Assembly: GCF_018613875.1 (NCBI RefSeq)
Contig: NZ_JAGGPJ010000027.1
Span: 1 to 64,000 of the forward strand
Length of the DNA: 64,000 nt
Direction of reading: 5' to 3'
Source: Arthrobacter sp. ISL-28
GTDB taxonomy: Bacteria; Actinomycetota; Actinomycetes; Actinomycetales; Micrococcaceae
Positions 49,966 to 59,958 of the stretch are shown in pieces. The translations under genes and the position numbers were made by a program. The notes below the pieces were generated by a model. That model was not told where the DNA came from. It saw nothing but the letters and a program-made list of their open reading frames with translations, and made no database searches. The first letter of the stretch is position 1, and the number at the start of each line of letters is the position of its first letter.

Positions 49966-50228
49966 TTATCCTCAGGCGGTAGGGCTCGTACAGGGCCTAG
50001 CACAAGCGCGCTTCTGAACTAAATTATGTCAGCGCTGGGATATGGCAGCCAGTTACGAAGATCGTTCGGTGGTTGACACTGCCAGCTGCATAATCAGCCG
50101 TTATGCCGAGGATATTGCGGTGGTATAGGCAGGGCATTGGCGGGTTCCTGAATCGCTGCCAAGCACTCAGTCTCCCGCAGCCGGCCGCGACGTTGTGATC
50201 TTTGTCCCAGCCGGCCAATGGAAGGCGG

Positions 50229-50939
50229 CTAAAAATCACCCTTGCTGGCGTCCTCAGGGGGCAGGACAGGCCAGTCGCCCTCGATGACTGCCGCCGGCTT
50301 GGTTTTGCGCAGGTACTGCTGGAAATCGGCCGCCTGGCTCACGGCCCAGTCCACCTGGAGCTGATGCAGCTGGCTGGCCGGCAGCTTCAGCTTGGGGAAC
50401 TTGCCGGCCATCGCGTCCAGCATCCGGAGCGTGGCCAGGGCGTCGGCGGCAGAAGTATGGGCGTTTTCGAGGTCCACGCCGTACTCTTCGCAAAGCGCGG
50501 TCAGAGTGCGCTTTCCCTTGCGGTACCGGTCCACCTGTTTGTTCATGATGTACGGATCGAGAACCGGAAACCTGGTGAGCTGGGGGACCCCGTACCGAGC
50601 CGATTCAGCGGCGAGGACCGTGAAATCGTAGCTGGCGTTGAAAGCGATCACCGGCACGCCGGTGTCAAAGAGCTCCTGAAGTACTGCAGCGACTTCCCGC
50701 GTGACCTCTGCTGCCGGCCGCCCATTGCTGCGCGCATGCTCGGTGGTGATCCCATGGATGTCGCTGGCTTCGGTGGGAATTTCGACGCCGGGGTCGGCCA
50801 GCCATTCATGTTCCTGGATGACGCTTCCGACTGCATCCACGACGGTCACCGAGGCCGTCACGATCCTTGCGGCGCGGGAATTGCGGCCGGTGGTTTCAAG
50901 GTCGAAGGCGGCCCGGGGGAGGGTGTTCCAAGTGCTCAT
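50229..50939 (-). CDS. DnaQ-like 3'-5' exonuclease
   Basis: 236 residues of the DEDDh nuclease family. D13 and E15 in AFDLETTG, the second-motif Asp in NASYDFTVL, and the third motif HTSAADALATL give the four acidic residues and the His. A short Lys-rich stretch (RKGKRTL) and a C-terminal tail follow. Members proof-read or trim DNA or RNA. It stands divergent from the repair cluster that starts at 51070. Confidence 0.85.
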   Translation of the reverse strand: MSTWNTLPRAAFDLETTGRNSRAARIVTASVTVVDAVGSVIQEHEWLADPGVEIPTEASDIHGITTEHARSNGRPAAEVTREVAAVLQELFDTGVPVIAFNASYDFTVLAAESARYGVPQLTRFPVLDPYIMNKQVDRYRKGKRTLTALCEEYGVDLENAHTSAADALATLRMLDAMAGKFPKLKLPASQLHQLQVDWAVSQAADFQQYLRKTKPAAVIEGDWPVLPPEDASKGDF

Positions 50940-51069
50940 GGCTCCACGCTACCGGCTGGCTCCGACAGTTTTGGTTCGTGTCGCGCGTTCTGCCGGAGTT
51001 GGCTTGAGTTCCGGTTTGATCTGCCGCGCGGGGCCCGGCCGATAGTGTGCGGGCCGATAGTCTGGAGCG

Positions 51070-51486
51070 ATGCGCAGGGAGTATGTTGAGGCGGTGCTGG
51101 CGGTCGTGGAACTTATCCCCGCCGGCTCGGCTGTGGCCTACGGGGACATCGCTGAACTGATCGGCTCGGGTGGGCCGCGGCAAGTCGGTTCCGTCATGAG
51201 CCACCATGGAAGCGCGGTGCCCTGGTGGCGCGTGCTCAAGGCCAGCGGAGAGGCTCCGGAAGGACTTGAGGCGGAAGCTCTGCAGTACTACCTCAAGGAG
51301 GGCACGCCCTTGCGCGGCGAGTTCCTCCGGTTCGCAAGGACGGGAGACGGCCGCTGGCGTGTGGATTTGGCGGCAGCACGATGGGCTCCCTCCGAATCCG
51401 ACTTCGACGCCGTGGACGCCATCGCTGAGCGGCTGGAAGCGTCGCTGCGCAAATTGTCAGTGGCAGATGATGGAATGTCTCCGTGA
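51070..51486 (+). CDS. alkyltransferase-like protein (MGMT family)
   Basis: 138 residues. The C-terminal fold of O6-alkylguanine-DNA alkyltransferase is recognisable (IPAGSAVAYGDIAEL and RQVGSVMSHHGSAVPWWRVLKASG), but the active motif PCHR is PWWR here (51-54), so the alkyl-accepting Cys is Trp52. Such alkyltransferase-like proteins bind alkylated guanine and pass it to nucleotide-excision repair instead of repairing it. It overlaps adnA by four bases (GTGA). The same gene lies close to adnAB in mycobacteria, as I recall. Confidence 0.87.
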   Translation: MRREYVEAVLAVVELIPAGSAVAYGDIAELIGSGGPRQVGSVMSHHGSAVPWWRVLKASGEAPEGLEAEALQYYLKEGTPLRGEFLRFARTGDGRWRVDLAAARWAPSESDFDAVDAIAERLEASLRKLSVADDGMSP

Positions 51487-54400
51487 CCGCAACCACCCAG
51501 GAAACCGCTGTAGCACCCGCCGACGCTGTGGCCCTCGCCCAAGCCGTAGCACTGGACAACGCCGGGCAGCGTTGGGACCCAGCCGCAACCGCCCCGCACC
51601 TCTCCGCGACCGGCCTCCGGCTCCTGCCGCCCCGCCAGGTCCACACTGCCGTTCCCGATCTTTCCGGAGACCAGCTCGCAGCCGTCGGCGTGCCCCCGGG
51701 TTCGGGTCCCGTGCTGGTGCCGGGAGCGCCCGGCACCGGAAAATCGACCGTTCTCATAGAAGCGGCAGTCCGCAGGGTGGAGATGAACGCTGCCGATCCG
51801 GAGCGGATCCTCATCCTCGCGCCGGGCAGGCTGGCTGCGGACACCCTGCGTGACCGTTTCACCGCACGGTTGAACCGCAGCCTGAGCACCACGCCCGCCC
51901 GGACGTGGGCGTCCTATGCTTTCGACCTGATCAGGCGCGCCAAGGCAGAAGGGGTCCTGCCGCTGCCCCGGGCCCCGCGCCTCCTGTCCGGCCCCGAACA
52001 GGACCTGATTATCAAGGAACTGCTGGAAGGCCACGCCTTACCCGGTCTGGGACTGCCCTGGCCTGCCGACCTGAACGCCGCGCTACCCACCCGGGGCTTC
52101 CGGCATGAGGTGCGGCAGCTGTTCGATCGGATCATCGAATCCGGGCGGACGCCCCAGGACCTTGAAAACCTCGGACACGACTGCGGCAGGCCCGACTGGA
52201 TCGCGGCGGCGGCGCTGTACGCCGAATACCGCGATGTCCTCGACCTGCGCATGCCGGAGGCCTTTGATCCCGCCGGCATCATCACCGCCGCCCGGCAGCT
52301 GTTCCAGGATTCGCCCGATTTTCTGGCAGCGGAGCGGGATCGTCTCCAGCTAATTCTTGTTGACGATATCCAGGAAGCGAATCCTGCGGTCTTTGAACTG
52401 CTGGCAGATGTCGCCGGCGGCAAGGATGTCTTCGTCACATCCTCGCCGGACACCGTAGTCCAGGGATTCAGGGGAGCACGGCCGGACCTCGTCTCGGACC
52501 TCCCGCGCCTCCTGTCAGGCCGGGGCGACGGCAGGGCGGTTCTGGAGAGGCCGCTCCGTTATGCGCATAGGCACCGGCCGGCGGTGGCGAGGGCCTGGCT
52601 GGGCGTTGCCGACCGGATCTCCCTTCGCGCGGGCGGCCAGCTTGCCCGCCGCCTGGACGAACCGGACGGCGAACAGCCCGGCGGCTGTCCTCACGATGAC
52701 GGGGACTCCGGCGGAACGGTCGAGGCACATTTACTGCCCTCGGCGGTGCACGAGCTGCGGTATGTGGCGCAACGGATCCTGGAGGCCCAGATCAACGACG
52801 GCCGTGACCTGGCGGATATGGCCGTTATTGTCCGCAACGGCGGCCAGCTCAGCCAGCTACAGCGATACCTGTCCGGGCAAGGCATTCCTGTACGGATTCC
52901 CGTGGCAGAATCGGCCGTCCGCGACGAAGTCGCCGTGCGTCCCTTGCTCGACGCCTATGCTGTGGCTCTCGATTCCGACGTCCTGACGCCCGAGTCCGCG
53001 GTATCACTGCTGACATCCCGGATCGGCGGAGCAACCTCCCTGGAACTGCGCAGGCTCCGCCAGTCGCTGCGCCGGGAGGAAATTCTTGGCGGCGGCGGAC
53101 GAACCAGCGACTCGCTGCTCGTAGAGGCACTGCTGGAGCCCGGGGCGCTCGCCTCCCTGGGCATTGAAGGCCGGTCAGCGCGGCGCGTGGCGAGGATAAT
53201 CCATGCAGGGCGGCGCGCCGCAGCTGAAACCGGGGCGAACGCCGAGACCGTGCTGTGGACTCTGTGGAACTCCACGGGCCTTGCCGGGACGTGGACTGCG
53301 GCCGCACTGTCCGGCGGTCTCGTGGGGGCAAGGGCAGACCGTGACCTGGACGCCATGATGGCGCTGTTCCATACTGCCGAACGCTACGTCGACCAGATGC
53401 CGGGCTCCGGCCCGGAGCAGTTTCTTGAATACCTGCTCAACCAGGAACTGCCCATGGACACGCTCGCCGCTCGTGCACAGGTCGACGACGCCGTGGAGCT
53501 GATGACTCCGGCCAGTGCTGCCGGCCGGGAATGGCCGCTGGTCATCGTTGCAGGACTCCAGGAAGGCGTCTGGCCCAACACCAGGCTGCGCGGTGAACTG
53601 CTGGGCAGCACATTGTTTGCCGATGCTGTGGAGCATGGTGTGGAGTACGCGCTCCAGCTCGGTCCGCTGAGCCGGCTCAGGGAGATCAGGTACGACGAAC
53701 TCCGCAGCTTCTCGACCGCGGTCTCGCGGGCCCAGGAGGTGCTGATCTGCACCGCTGTCGCTTCAGAGGACGAACAGCCCTCCTCATTTCTGGACTACGT
53801 CGCGCCCCTGCGTCCGGACCAGGACGCGAGGGGGTTCACTCCCGTGGATCGCCCCCTGACGCTCCGTGCATTAGTGGCGGAGCTGCGCCAGTACGCGCAG
53901 CTGGACGGCAGGTTCGCTGCAGAATCGGCCGAAGCTGTCCGCGTCCTCGCCCGCCTCGCCACTGCGAATCCTCCAGTGCCCGGAGCGCATCCCGACAGCT
54001 GGTGGGGGTTGGCTCCCCTGACCAGCGATGACCGGATTGTCCCGCCCGGCGGCACAGTTTACGTGTCGCCTTCAAAAGTGGAGTCCGTCCAGAAATCGCC
54101 CCTGGACTGGTTCATCCAGGCGGCGGGCGGTGAGGCTGCCACCGATTTCGCCAGAAGCCTCGGCACCCTGGTGCACTCCATCGCCCAGGACATTCCTGAA
54201 GGTTCCGGCGCCGAGTACGTTGCCGAGCTTGTCAAGCGCTGGCCCGCGCTGGGCATGAAAGACAACTGGGAAGGGAAATTGGACTTCCAGCGGGCTGAAT
54301 TGATGGTGCGGAAACTAGCGCAGTACATCCTGGTGATGCGCAGCGAAGGCAGAAAACTCGTCGGTGTTGAGCAGGACTTCGAGGTGCAGCTGACCCAGGC

Positions 54401-54881
54401 TGTAGCTGAACCGGACGCGGATGCAGCGGCGGACCTGGAAGTCCGTGCTGCTGTACTCCGCGGCCAGGTGGACCGGCTGGAAATCGACTCCCACGGACGG
54501 CTCGTCATCGTTGACCTCAAGACGGGCAAGCGGCAACCCGGCAAAGGCGACCTTGGCCGGCATCCCCAGCTCGGCGCCTATCAGGCGGCCGTCCTGGCAG
54601 GTGGCTTCGACAATCCAGGCATTCCGGCCGGAGTTCAGCCGGGCGGGGCCGTGCTGGCTCAACTGGGCACCACGTCCAAGAGCCCGGGAGTCCAGCACCA
54701 GGACGCGCTGGATCCCGGAGACAACTGGGCGCTGGACATGGTGAAAGGGGCGGCCGGCGTCATGTCGGGCCGTGAATTCGAGGCCCGGCATGATCCCTCC
54801 AAGGGCGGCTTCGGCGGTCACGGCTGCCGCCTCCCGGAAGTGTGCCCACTGTGTGCACGGGGAAAGCAGGTCACGGAATGA
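51483..54881 (+). CDS. adnA: AdnA-type helicase-nuclease subunit
   Basis: 1132 residues: an UvrD-like motor (Walker A GAPGTGKST at 81-89; the DExx box is degenerate, ILVDDIQEANP) and a C-terminal RecB-type nuclease with VDLKTGK (D1011, K1013). AdnA and AdnB form the actinobacterial end-resection complex that replaces RecBCD/AddAB. The C-terminus has three Cys (1115, 1121, 1124) in HGCRLPEVCPLC, resembling the Fe-S segment of AddB-type nucleases; the early nuclease Cys is Ser (KSPLDWF). The GTG start overlaps the ATL gene and the stop overlaps adnB (ATGA). Confidence 0.92.
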   Translation: MTATTQETAVAPADAVALAQAVALDNAGQRWDPAATAPHLSATGLRLLPPRQVHTAVPDLSGDQLAAVGVPPGSGPVLVPGAPGTGKSTVLIEAAVRRVEMNAADPERILILAPGRLAADTLRDRFTARLNRSLSTTPARTWASYAFDLIRRAKAEGVLPLPRAPRLLSGPEQDLIIKELLEGHALPGLGLPWPADLNAALPTRGFRHEVRQLFDRIIESGRTPQDLENLGHDCGRPDWIAAAALYAEYRDVLDLRMPEAFDPAGIITAARQLFQDSPDFLAAERDRLQLILVDDIQEANPAVFELLADVAGGKDVFVTSSPDTVVQGFRGARPDLVSDLPRLLSGRGDGRAVLERPLRYAHRHRPAVARAWLGVADRISLRAGGQLARRLDEPDGEQPGGCPHDDGDSGGTVEAHLLPSAVHELRYVAQRILEAQINDGRDLADMAVIVRNGGQLSQLQRYLSGQGIPVRIPVAESAVRDEVAVRPLLDAYAVALDSDVLTPESAVSLLTSRIGGATSLELRRLRQSLRREEILGGGGRTSDSLLVEALLEPGALASLGIEGRSARRVARIIHAGRRAAAETGANAETVLWTLWNSTGLAGTWTAAALSGGLVGARADRDLDAMMALFHTAERYVDQMPGSGPEQFLEYLLNQELPMDTLAARAQVDDAVELMTPASAAGREWPLVIVAGLQEGVWPNTRLRGELLGSTLFADAVEHGVEYALQLGPLSRLREIRYDELRSFSTAVSRAQEVLICTAVASEDEQPSSFLDYVAPLRPDQDARGFTPVDRPLTLRALVAELRQYAQLDGRFAAESAEAVRVLARLATANPPVPGAHPDSWWGLAPLTSDDRIVPPGGTVYVSPSKVESVQKSPLDWFIQAAGGEAATDFARSLGTLVHSIAQDIPEGSGAEYVAELVKRWPALGMKDNWEGKLDFQRAELMVRKLAQYILVMRSEGRKLVGVEQDFEVQLTQAVAEPDADAAADLEVRAAVLRGQVDRLEIDSHGRLVIVDLKTGKRQPGKGDLGRHPQLGAYQAAVLAGGFDNPGIPAGVQPGGAVLAQLGTTSKSPGVQHQDALDPGDNWALDMVKGAAGVMSGREFEARHDPSKGGFGGHGCRLPEVCPLCARGKQVTE

Positions 54882-57800
54882 ATCCCACTTCCACACCCCC
54901 GGCCCCGAGGTTCAGCCCTGAAGAGCTTTCGGTCCTGCTGGAGGAAAAGAACCTGCCCACTGCTGAACAATCGGCCATTATCTCTTCGCCGCTGACACCC
55001 AGGCTGGTTATTGCCGGTGCAGGGTCCGGCAAGACCGCCACCATGGCGGACCGCGTCGTCTGGCTGGTCGCCAACGGCTGGGTCAAACCCGAGGAAGTCC
55101 TCGGCGTGACCTTCACCCGAAAGGCGGCCGGCGAACTGGCCAGCCGTATACGGGCAAAGCTCGGTGCCCTCCAGCGGATTGCAGCAGCGGATGCAGGTCA
55201 CTCCGTTTTCCCGGCCGGGCTTCTCAGCACCGAGGCACTGGAACCGAAGGTGTCCACCTACCACTCCTTTGCCAGTGGCATCGTGTCGGACTATGGTCTC
55301 CGGCTGGGCATTGAACGCGACGTCGTCCTGCTGGGCGGGGCCCAGGCCTGGCAGCTGGCAAGCGAGGTCGTCGAATCATTCGACGGAGAGTACTCGCATT
55401 TCCGCGTGGCCAAGTCCACGCTGGTCAAAGCCGTTATTCAGCTCGCTGGTGAGTGCGCAGAGCACCTCCGTGACGCGGCCGAGGTTCAAGTCTGGTTGAT
55501 GGAGCGGCTTGCCACGTTTGAGGACCTGCCGTACGTGGCGGGAGCGAAGAAGAACCCCACGCAGGCCGCCGGAGAGCTCGGCGCAATGCTGCGGACGAGG
55601 GCCAGCGTGGCCGACCTTGTGGCCCGCTATTCTGACGCAAAAAGGGCACGTGGCGCCCTGGACTTCGGCGACCTCGTTGCCTTGGCCGCGAGAGTATCCC
55701 GGGAGATCCCCCTTGCAGCCGAGATGGAACGCCAGCGGTACAAGGTGGTGCTGCTGGACGAATTCCAGGACACGTCGCATGCGCAGCTGGTGCTCTTCTC
55801 CAGACTCTTTGGCGACGGGCACGCCGTCACCGCCGTGGGCGACCCCAACCAGTCCATCTACGGTTTCCGCGGCGCTTCAGCAGGGCAGCTGTTCCACTTC
55901 GTCAGCGAGTTCCCCGTCAAGGTGGAGGATGACCAATCCGGCTCAGTCCGGTTTGTCCCTGCCCCCACTTCCTACCTCACCACCGCCTGGCGCAACGGGC
56001 GGAACATTCTCGCGGCGGCCAACATCATCTCAGCGCCGTTGAGCGCGCCCGCGGGACCTGCGGGCCAGCGGACATTGGCGGCAGCCGTTGAAGTGCCGCC
56101 CCTGCAGCCCAGCCCGGCAGCATCCCAGGGCAGGGTGATCATGGGACGGTTCGCAACCGACGAGGAGGAGGCGGCGGCGATTGCACGGGACCTCCTGAGG
56201 TTTCGGGTGACCGACTTCGAGAAGCAGTCCGCCGCCGTACCGGTTCCGCCCGCCATGGCTGTGCTGTGCCGCCGGCGTGCCCAAATGGAGTGCATCCGGC
56301 GGGAACTTGAGGCCAACGGCATCCCCTATGAAATCGTGGGACTCGGCGGACTGCAGGACACTCCGGAAATCGTGGACCTGGTCTCAACGCTCCGGGTCCT
56401 TGCCGATCCAGGCCGGTCGGACTCCCTGATGCGGCTGCTGGCAGGTGCCAGATGGCGCATTGGGCCTGCAGACCTCATGGCGTTCCGTGACTGGTCGTCC
56501 TTCCTCGCACGTCGTCGTGGACAGAATGCCGCCGATGCAGCCATTGCCGATGAGGGCCCCGAGCCGTCCGCGGGCGTGGTCATCGAAGGGGACCTGACGG
56601 ACGCAGCGAGTCTGGTGGAGGCACTGGATTGGCTGCCCAAAGAGGGCTGGACTTCGGCGCAGGGACGAACCCTGACAGCGGCGGCCCTGGAACGGCTGCA
56701 CCAGCTGGCCACCGAACTTAGGCAGCTGCGCGCGCTCATCGGGGACGATCTCACAACGCTCCTTGGCGAGGTGGAGCGTGCCATGCTGCTGGATATCGAG
56801 GTTGCGGCCAGACCTGGATTCAGCATTCATCAGGCCAGGCGGAACCTGGACGCCTTTCAGGACGCGGCCGCGGGTTTCCTTCAAACGTCCCACCGGGTGG
56901 ACGTCCTCGCGTTCCTCGCCTGGCTCGAAGCCGCCGCGGCCGAGGAGGGCGGCCTTGACGCGCCGCCGTCGGATGTCAACCATGAAGCCGTCCAGCTGCT
57001 GACCGTGCACGCCTCAAAGGGACTCGAATGGGATGTGGTTTTTGTTCCGGGACTGAACGCCGGAGCCTTCCCCAGCAGCCGCGATTCCCGGTGGAGCAGC
57101 GGCTCGGCAGCCCTGCCGTGGCCTCTCCGGGGCGACCGGGCGGACCTGCCCCAGTGGGACCTGGACCAGCCGGACCAGAAAGGGTGGCTGGACGCCGAGA
57201 AGGACTTCAAGGCAGCGGTCCAGGCGCACGGGGAAGCTGAAGAACGGCGGCTCGCCTACGTCGCATATACACGGGCCAAACACGTGCTGTGGGTCTCCAG
57301 CGCCGCTTGGGTCGGTGCCCGCGGCGGACTGGCGGAGATGTCGCCCTTCCTGGCGGAGTTGGCCCCGCTGGCAGGACTCGGTGAGAAGCCCGGTCAGGTT
57401 CCGGCAGGAGGCACGGTGGCCGAAATCCACCCGGCATCGGTAGACGAGGAGTCCTTGCCGGATGAAAGTCCGCTGACCCAGGACCTCGAGGTGGCCGCCT
57501 GGCCGTACGACCCCCTGGAAGGGCCAATCGATCCGCGCAGCGGGAAGCGGCTCCGGCTTGTGCCGGGAAGGCGAACAGCTATGGACAATGCAGCGGGCCG
57601 GCTGCTGCAGGAGATAGCCGCGATCCGTCATCAGGCGCTGCATGGCATGGAGCCCGACGTCGAATCTGGGGGCGGGAACAGCCAGCCGCTCCAGCCGCGC
57701 GCTGCGAACTGGTCACGGGAGGCTTCCCTGCTCCTCGAGCGCCGGGCCCGCAGGGCACGCAGCCGGGACGTCCACCTGCCGGGACACATTTCCGCTTCCA

Positions 57801-58378
57801 CCCTGGTTGACCTTGATGAAGATCCAGAAGCAGTGCTGCAGCGGCTCCGGCGGCCAGTGCCTCGGGAACCAGGAATGTCCGCCCGCAAAGGTACGGCATT
57901 CCACGCCTGGGTGGAGGAATACTTCGGCACACCCGGCATGCTGGACATCGATGAAGCCCCCGGTTCCGACACCCACATTGATGAGGCCTATGGCCTGGAG
58001 GACATGGTCGCCACGTTTAGGGAGTCCGAATGGGCGCACCGGTCGCCGACCCATGTTGAGGTGCCCGTCGAGACCCGGATTGGCGACGTTGTGGTCCGCG
58101 GCCGTATCGACGCCGTCTTCCGGGACGCCGACGGCGGCTGGGACCTCGTCGACTGGAAGACCGGCCGCCGGCCCTCAGCCGGACAGTTGAAAACGAAGAG
58201 TGTCCAGCTTGCGATCTACCGGCTTGCCTGGGCCAGGCTCAAGGGCGTCCCCGTTGACGAGGTACGGGCTGCCTTCTACTACGTGGCCGACAACCAGGTC
58301 GTCCGTCCCCACGACCTCGCCTCCGGCGATGAGCTCGAGGCAATCGTGGCGGCCGCCCTTGCCGCTCCAGAGCAGTAG
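54878..58378 (+). CDS. adnB: AdnB-type helicase-nuclease subunit
   Basis: 1166 residues. The motor has Walker A GAGSGKT at 47-53, DEFQD near 293, GDPNQSIYGFRGAS, and TVHASKGLEWDVVF; the C-terminal nuclease has VDWKTG (D1092, K1094). Unlike AdnA its helicase motifs are complete, so it is likely the main translocating motor. The ATG overlapping the adnA stop was chosen over an earlier reading. Together with AdnA and UvrD2 it forms the double-strand-break and unwinding machinery of this block. Confidence 0.93.
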   Translation: MNPTSTPPAPRFSPEELSVLLEEKNLPTAEQSAIISSPLTPRLVIAGAGSGKTATMADRVVWLVANGWVKPEEVLGVTFTRKAAGELASRIRAKLGALQRIAAADAGHSVFPAGLLSTEALEPKVSTYHSFASGIVSDYGLRLGIERDVVLLGGAQAWQLASEVVESFDGEYSHFRVAKSTLVKAVIQLAGECAEHLRDAAEVQVWLMERLATFEDLPYVAGAKKNPTQAAGELGAMLRTRASVADLVARYSDAKRARGALDFGDLVALAARVSREIPLAAEMERQRYKVVLLDEFQDTSHAQLVLFSRLFGDGHAVTAVGDPNQSIYGFRGASAGQLFHFVSEFPVKVEDDQSGSVRFVPAPTSYLTTAWRNGRNILAAANIISAPLSAPAGPAGQRTLAAAVEVPPLQPSPAASQGRVIMGRFATDEEEAAAIARDLLRFRVTDFEKQSAAVPVPPAMAVLCRRRAQMECIRRELEANGIPYEIVGLGGLQDTPEIVDLVSTLRVLADPGRSDSLMRLLAGARWRIGPADLMAFRDWSSFLARRRGQNAADAAIADEGPEPSAGVVIEGDLTDAASLVEALDWLPKEGWTSAQGRTLTAAALERLHQLATELRQLRALIGDDLTTLLGEVERAMLLDIEVAARPGFSIHQARRNLDAFQDAAAGFLQTSHRVDVLAFLAWLEAAAAEEGGLDAPPSDVNHEAVQLLTVHASKGLEWDVVFVPGLNAGAFPSSRDSRWSSGSAALPWPLRGDRADLPQWDLDQPDQKGWLDAEKDFKAAVQAHGEAEERRLAYVAYTRAKHVLWVSSAAWVGARGGLAEMSPFLAELAPLAGLGEKPGQVPAGGTVAEIHPASVDEESLPDESPLTQDLEVAAWPYDPLEGPIDPRSGKRLRLVPGRRTAMDNAAGRLLQEIAAIRHQALHGMEPDVESGGGNSQPLQPRAANWSREASLLLERRARRARSRDVHLPGHISASTLVDLDEDPEAVLQRLRRPVPREPGMSARKGTAFHAWVEEYFGTPGMLDIDEAPGSDTHIDEAYGLEDMVATFRESEWAHRSPTHVEVPVETRIGDVVVRGRIDAVFRDADGGWDLVDWKTGRRPSAGQLKTKSVQLAIYRLAWARLKGVPVDEVRAAFYYVADNQVVRPHDLASGDELEAIVAAALAAPEQ

Positions 58379-58405
58379 GCAGGCCGACGATCCCGGGTCC
58401 GTAGG

Positions 58406-59806
58406 TCAGGGGGTCTTGGCGTCGACGATGGTGAGTGCCGTGGTGGATGTGTCGTCAGCGGAACGCGAGGGCCCCGGGTCTGCCGGACCGTCCTGTGCAG
58501 CGTCACCGTCCTGTGCAGCGTCACTGTCCTGGCCGGCGTCGCCCTCCCGGCCAGCTTCACCATCCTGACCAGGGTCGCCGTCCTGCGAATCAGGGCCGTC
58601 CTGGGTGTCCGGAGCTTCCGGGCCTTCGGCGGTGAGCTGGTGGTCCGGGCTCTCCTGGCCGTCCGCCCTGATCGGAGTGACCGTGATCGCTGGCCTGTTC
58701 TCATCGGCGGGAATGGGCGTGACATGCACGGCGGGCATCTGCGCTGAGGAGTCTGTGGCCGCCGGGCCAGGATTGAGCCCGGGGGACACCTCGCCGGCTC
58801 CCGCCGCCGGGTCATGCGGGACCGCGGGCGGGGTTGGTGGCGCGGGCGGCGCCGCCGGCTGGGGAAGGGGCTCCACGCTGATCGGCTGCCCGCCGTGTTC
58901 GGCGATGTCGTCCGCCAGCGTCGCTAGCATGCTTTCTGCTTCTGACATCATGTCGTGGTCGTTCGCGGCAATTCCCTTGACGAGGTACTGGGCCAGGGCG
59001 AATTCCGCGGACAGCGCCGCCCGCCGGAGCAGATGGTTGTCCGGGACGTCCCGCCGCTGTTCGGTGTAGTGGCGCACCACCGCATCAACAAACTCCTGTT
59101 CGTTGGAGGCGACCAGCCACGCCAGATCGTCGGCAGGGTCGCCAATCCGGAGGTCGGTCCAGCCGGTGACGGCTGTTACCCGCTCCTCCTCCACCAGCAG
59201 ATTGTCTTCGTGAAGGTCGCCGTGGACCACGCAGGGATTGAAGCGCCACAGCGAGACGTCCTCCATGGCGTGCTCCCAGCGGCGGAGCAGCAGTGGCGGG
59301 ATTTTGCCGGTAGTGGCTGCCATGTCGAGCTCGTTCAGCCTGCGCTGCCTGAACTCATTGGGGGTGTAACTGGGCAGATCGGCATTGCTCACCAGTGCGC
59401 GGGGAAGATCATGAATGGCGGCCAGGGCGGTACCGATCTCCTTCGCCAGTTCCTGGGAGCCGGCGGTGAGTTCCTCAACTGTGCGCGTGGAGCCAGTTAG
59501 GTGGGAATACACAAACGTGGTCAGGTTATTCTGCCGGACAGTTCCTGCCACCGTGGGCATAAGGAACGGAAGCTCGGCGCGGATGGCCGGGGCGAAGGCA
59601 CGGAGAACCAGGAACTCCGTCTCGAGCCGGGTGCTGGCCTCCGCATGGCGCGGCGAGCGGACCCGCCAGCGTTTTCCCTCAGAATCAAGGAGGAGCGCCG
59701 AGTCGAAGTCTGCCGGATCATCCGGGGCGGAGCTCACTGCAGTCGGGCTTAGCCCGGGGACTGCCGCGGTTGCCACAGCTGCCAATTCGATCGGTTCTCT
59801 TCTCAC
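58406..59806 (-). CDS. APH-type phosphotransferase with low-complexity tail
   Basis: 466 residues from the GTG start. Residues 50-330 form an aminoglycoside-phosphotransferase-like kinase fold with the catalytic Asp197 in HGDLHEDNLL and the metal Asp223 in WTDLRIGDPADDLAWL. The substrate is unknown; resistance to macrolides or other drugs is possible but unproven. The C-terminal 140 residues are Pro/Ala-rich, then acidic repeats of QDGD type. It lies between adnB and nudC on the opposite strand. Confidence 0.82.
   Translation of the reverse strand: MRREPIELAAVATAAVPGLSPTAVSSAPDDPADFDSALLLDSEGKRWRVRSPRHAEASTRLETEFLVLRAFAPAIRAELPFLMPTVAGTVRQNNLTTFVYSHLTGSTRTVEELTAGSQELAKEIGTALAAIHDLPRALVSNADLPSYTPNEFRQRRLNELDMAATTGKIPPLLLRRWEHAMEDVSLWRFNPCVVHGDLHEDNLLVEEERVTAVTGWTDLRIGDPADDLAWLVASNEQEFVDAVVRHYTEQRRDVPDNHLLRRAALSAEFALAQYLVKGIAANDHDMMSEAESMLATLADDIAEHGGQPISVEPLPQPAAPPAPPTPPAVPHDPAAGAGEVSPGLNPGPAATDSSAQMPAVHVTPIPADENRPAITVTPIRADGQESPDHQLTAEGPEAPDTQDGPDSQDGDPGQDGEAGREGDAGQDSDAAQDGDAAQDGPADPGPSRSADDTSTTALTIVDAKTP
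58488..58523 (-). repeat. 18-bp tandem repeat in the tail of the phosphotransferase gene
   Basis: The unit ccgtcctgtgcagcgtca occurs twice exactly and continues in degraded form to about 58610. It codes the acidic AAQDGD-type tail. It is in frame. Confidence 0.8.
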
Positions 59807-59958
59807 GCTTCCACGGTAGATTGACTCTCGTCCAAGACAACGATGTGCCACGGCGAGTCTTGAGATCCAGCCGAAATCACAGCCTTCCGCCCTCGCCGGG
59901 GAGCGTAGGCGACGCCGGAGAAATGTGAATTGTCACCCCGAGTCAGTACGGTGGATAC

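Noticed and set aside
49966..50228. S-adenosylmethionine riboswitch before metN
   Set aside because: The conserved core was looked for by eye and not found.
50024..50239. Small open frame (71 codons) in the region between metN and the exonuclease
   Set aside because: No ribosome site, no recognised motif and an overlap with the exonuclease end; more likely noncoding.
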